Source: Desulfobacterales bacterium
Lineage (GTDB): Bacteria; Desulfobacterota; Desulfobacteria; Desulfobacterales; JAFDCJ01
Reading direction: 5' to 3'
Length of the DNA stretch: 5,649 bases
Assembly (NCBI GenBank): GCA_020345785.1
Contig: CP070771.1
Span: 1,509,531 to 1,515,179 of the forward strand
Shown here: positions 5,639-5,649 of the stretch, in pieces
Layout: each line of letters begins with the position of its first letter
Numbering within the stretch: position 1 is the stretch's first letter
The notes under the pieces: generated by a model
Told to the model about the DNA's origin: nothing
The model's database searches: none
What the model saw: the letters and a program-made list of their open reading frames with translations, nothing else
Translations under genes and position numbers: made by a program

Positions 5639-5649
5639 ACACGCGTTTG

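Overview
The window carries five genes, all on the minus strand and so read right to left. The organism is Gram-negative: one product has a signal peptide and a beta-barrel C-terminus ending in Phe, and the ABC ATPase is of the LolD/MacB kind. The gene set, mixed base composition and short-period degenerate repeats between genes suggest an anaerobic deltaproteobacterium (Desulfobacterota, Desulfobacterales-like). That assignment is inference from style, not from a marker gene.

Layout in transcription order. (1) 5495-4020 encodes an AMP-forming acyl ligase of the ANL superfamily with all core motifs and the C-terminal catalytic lysine. (2) 3928-3560 encodes a stand-alone SCP2 sterol-carrier-like lipid-binding protein. 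(3) 3540-2947 starts 19 bases after the SCP2 gene and encodes an unusually long acyl carrier protein with phosphopantetheine Ser42 and about 110 extra residues. (4) After a 216-base gap with a 7-bp degenerate tandem repeat and a cluster of hairpins, 2730-1141 encodes a 529-residue outer-membrane beta-barrel protein with a TTG start. (5) After a 372-390-base AT-rich gap with a probable terminator, a possible promoter and an 8-bp tandem repeat, 747-34 encodes a LolD/MacB-type ABC ATPase. Its permease partner is probably just beyond the left edge.

How they may work together (inference): the ligase activates a carboxylic acid, probably a fatty acid, and may load it onto the unusual ACP. SCP2 offers a hydrophobic pocket for an acyl or lipid intermediate. 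The barrel protein and the LolD-like ATPase would act in moving a lipid or lipoprotein between inner and outer membrane. The ligase-SCP2-ACP trio looks like one operon. Whether the barrel and ABC genes belong to the same pathway is uncertain, because both gaps carry their own repeats or signals.

The non-coding DNA stands out. Three separate gaps each hold a degenerate 7- or 8-bp tandem array, and two hold compact perfect hairpins with an AAA/TTT loop resembling REP-type elements. No tRNA, rRNA, CRISPR array, insertion sequence or transposase gene is visible.
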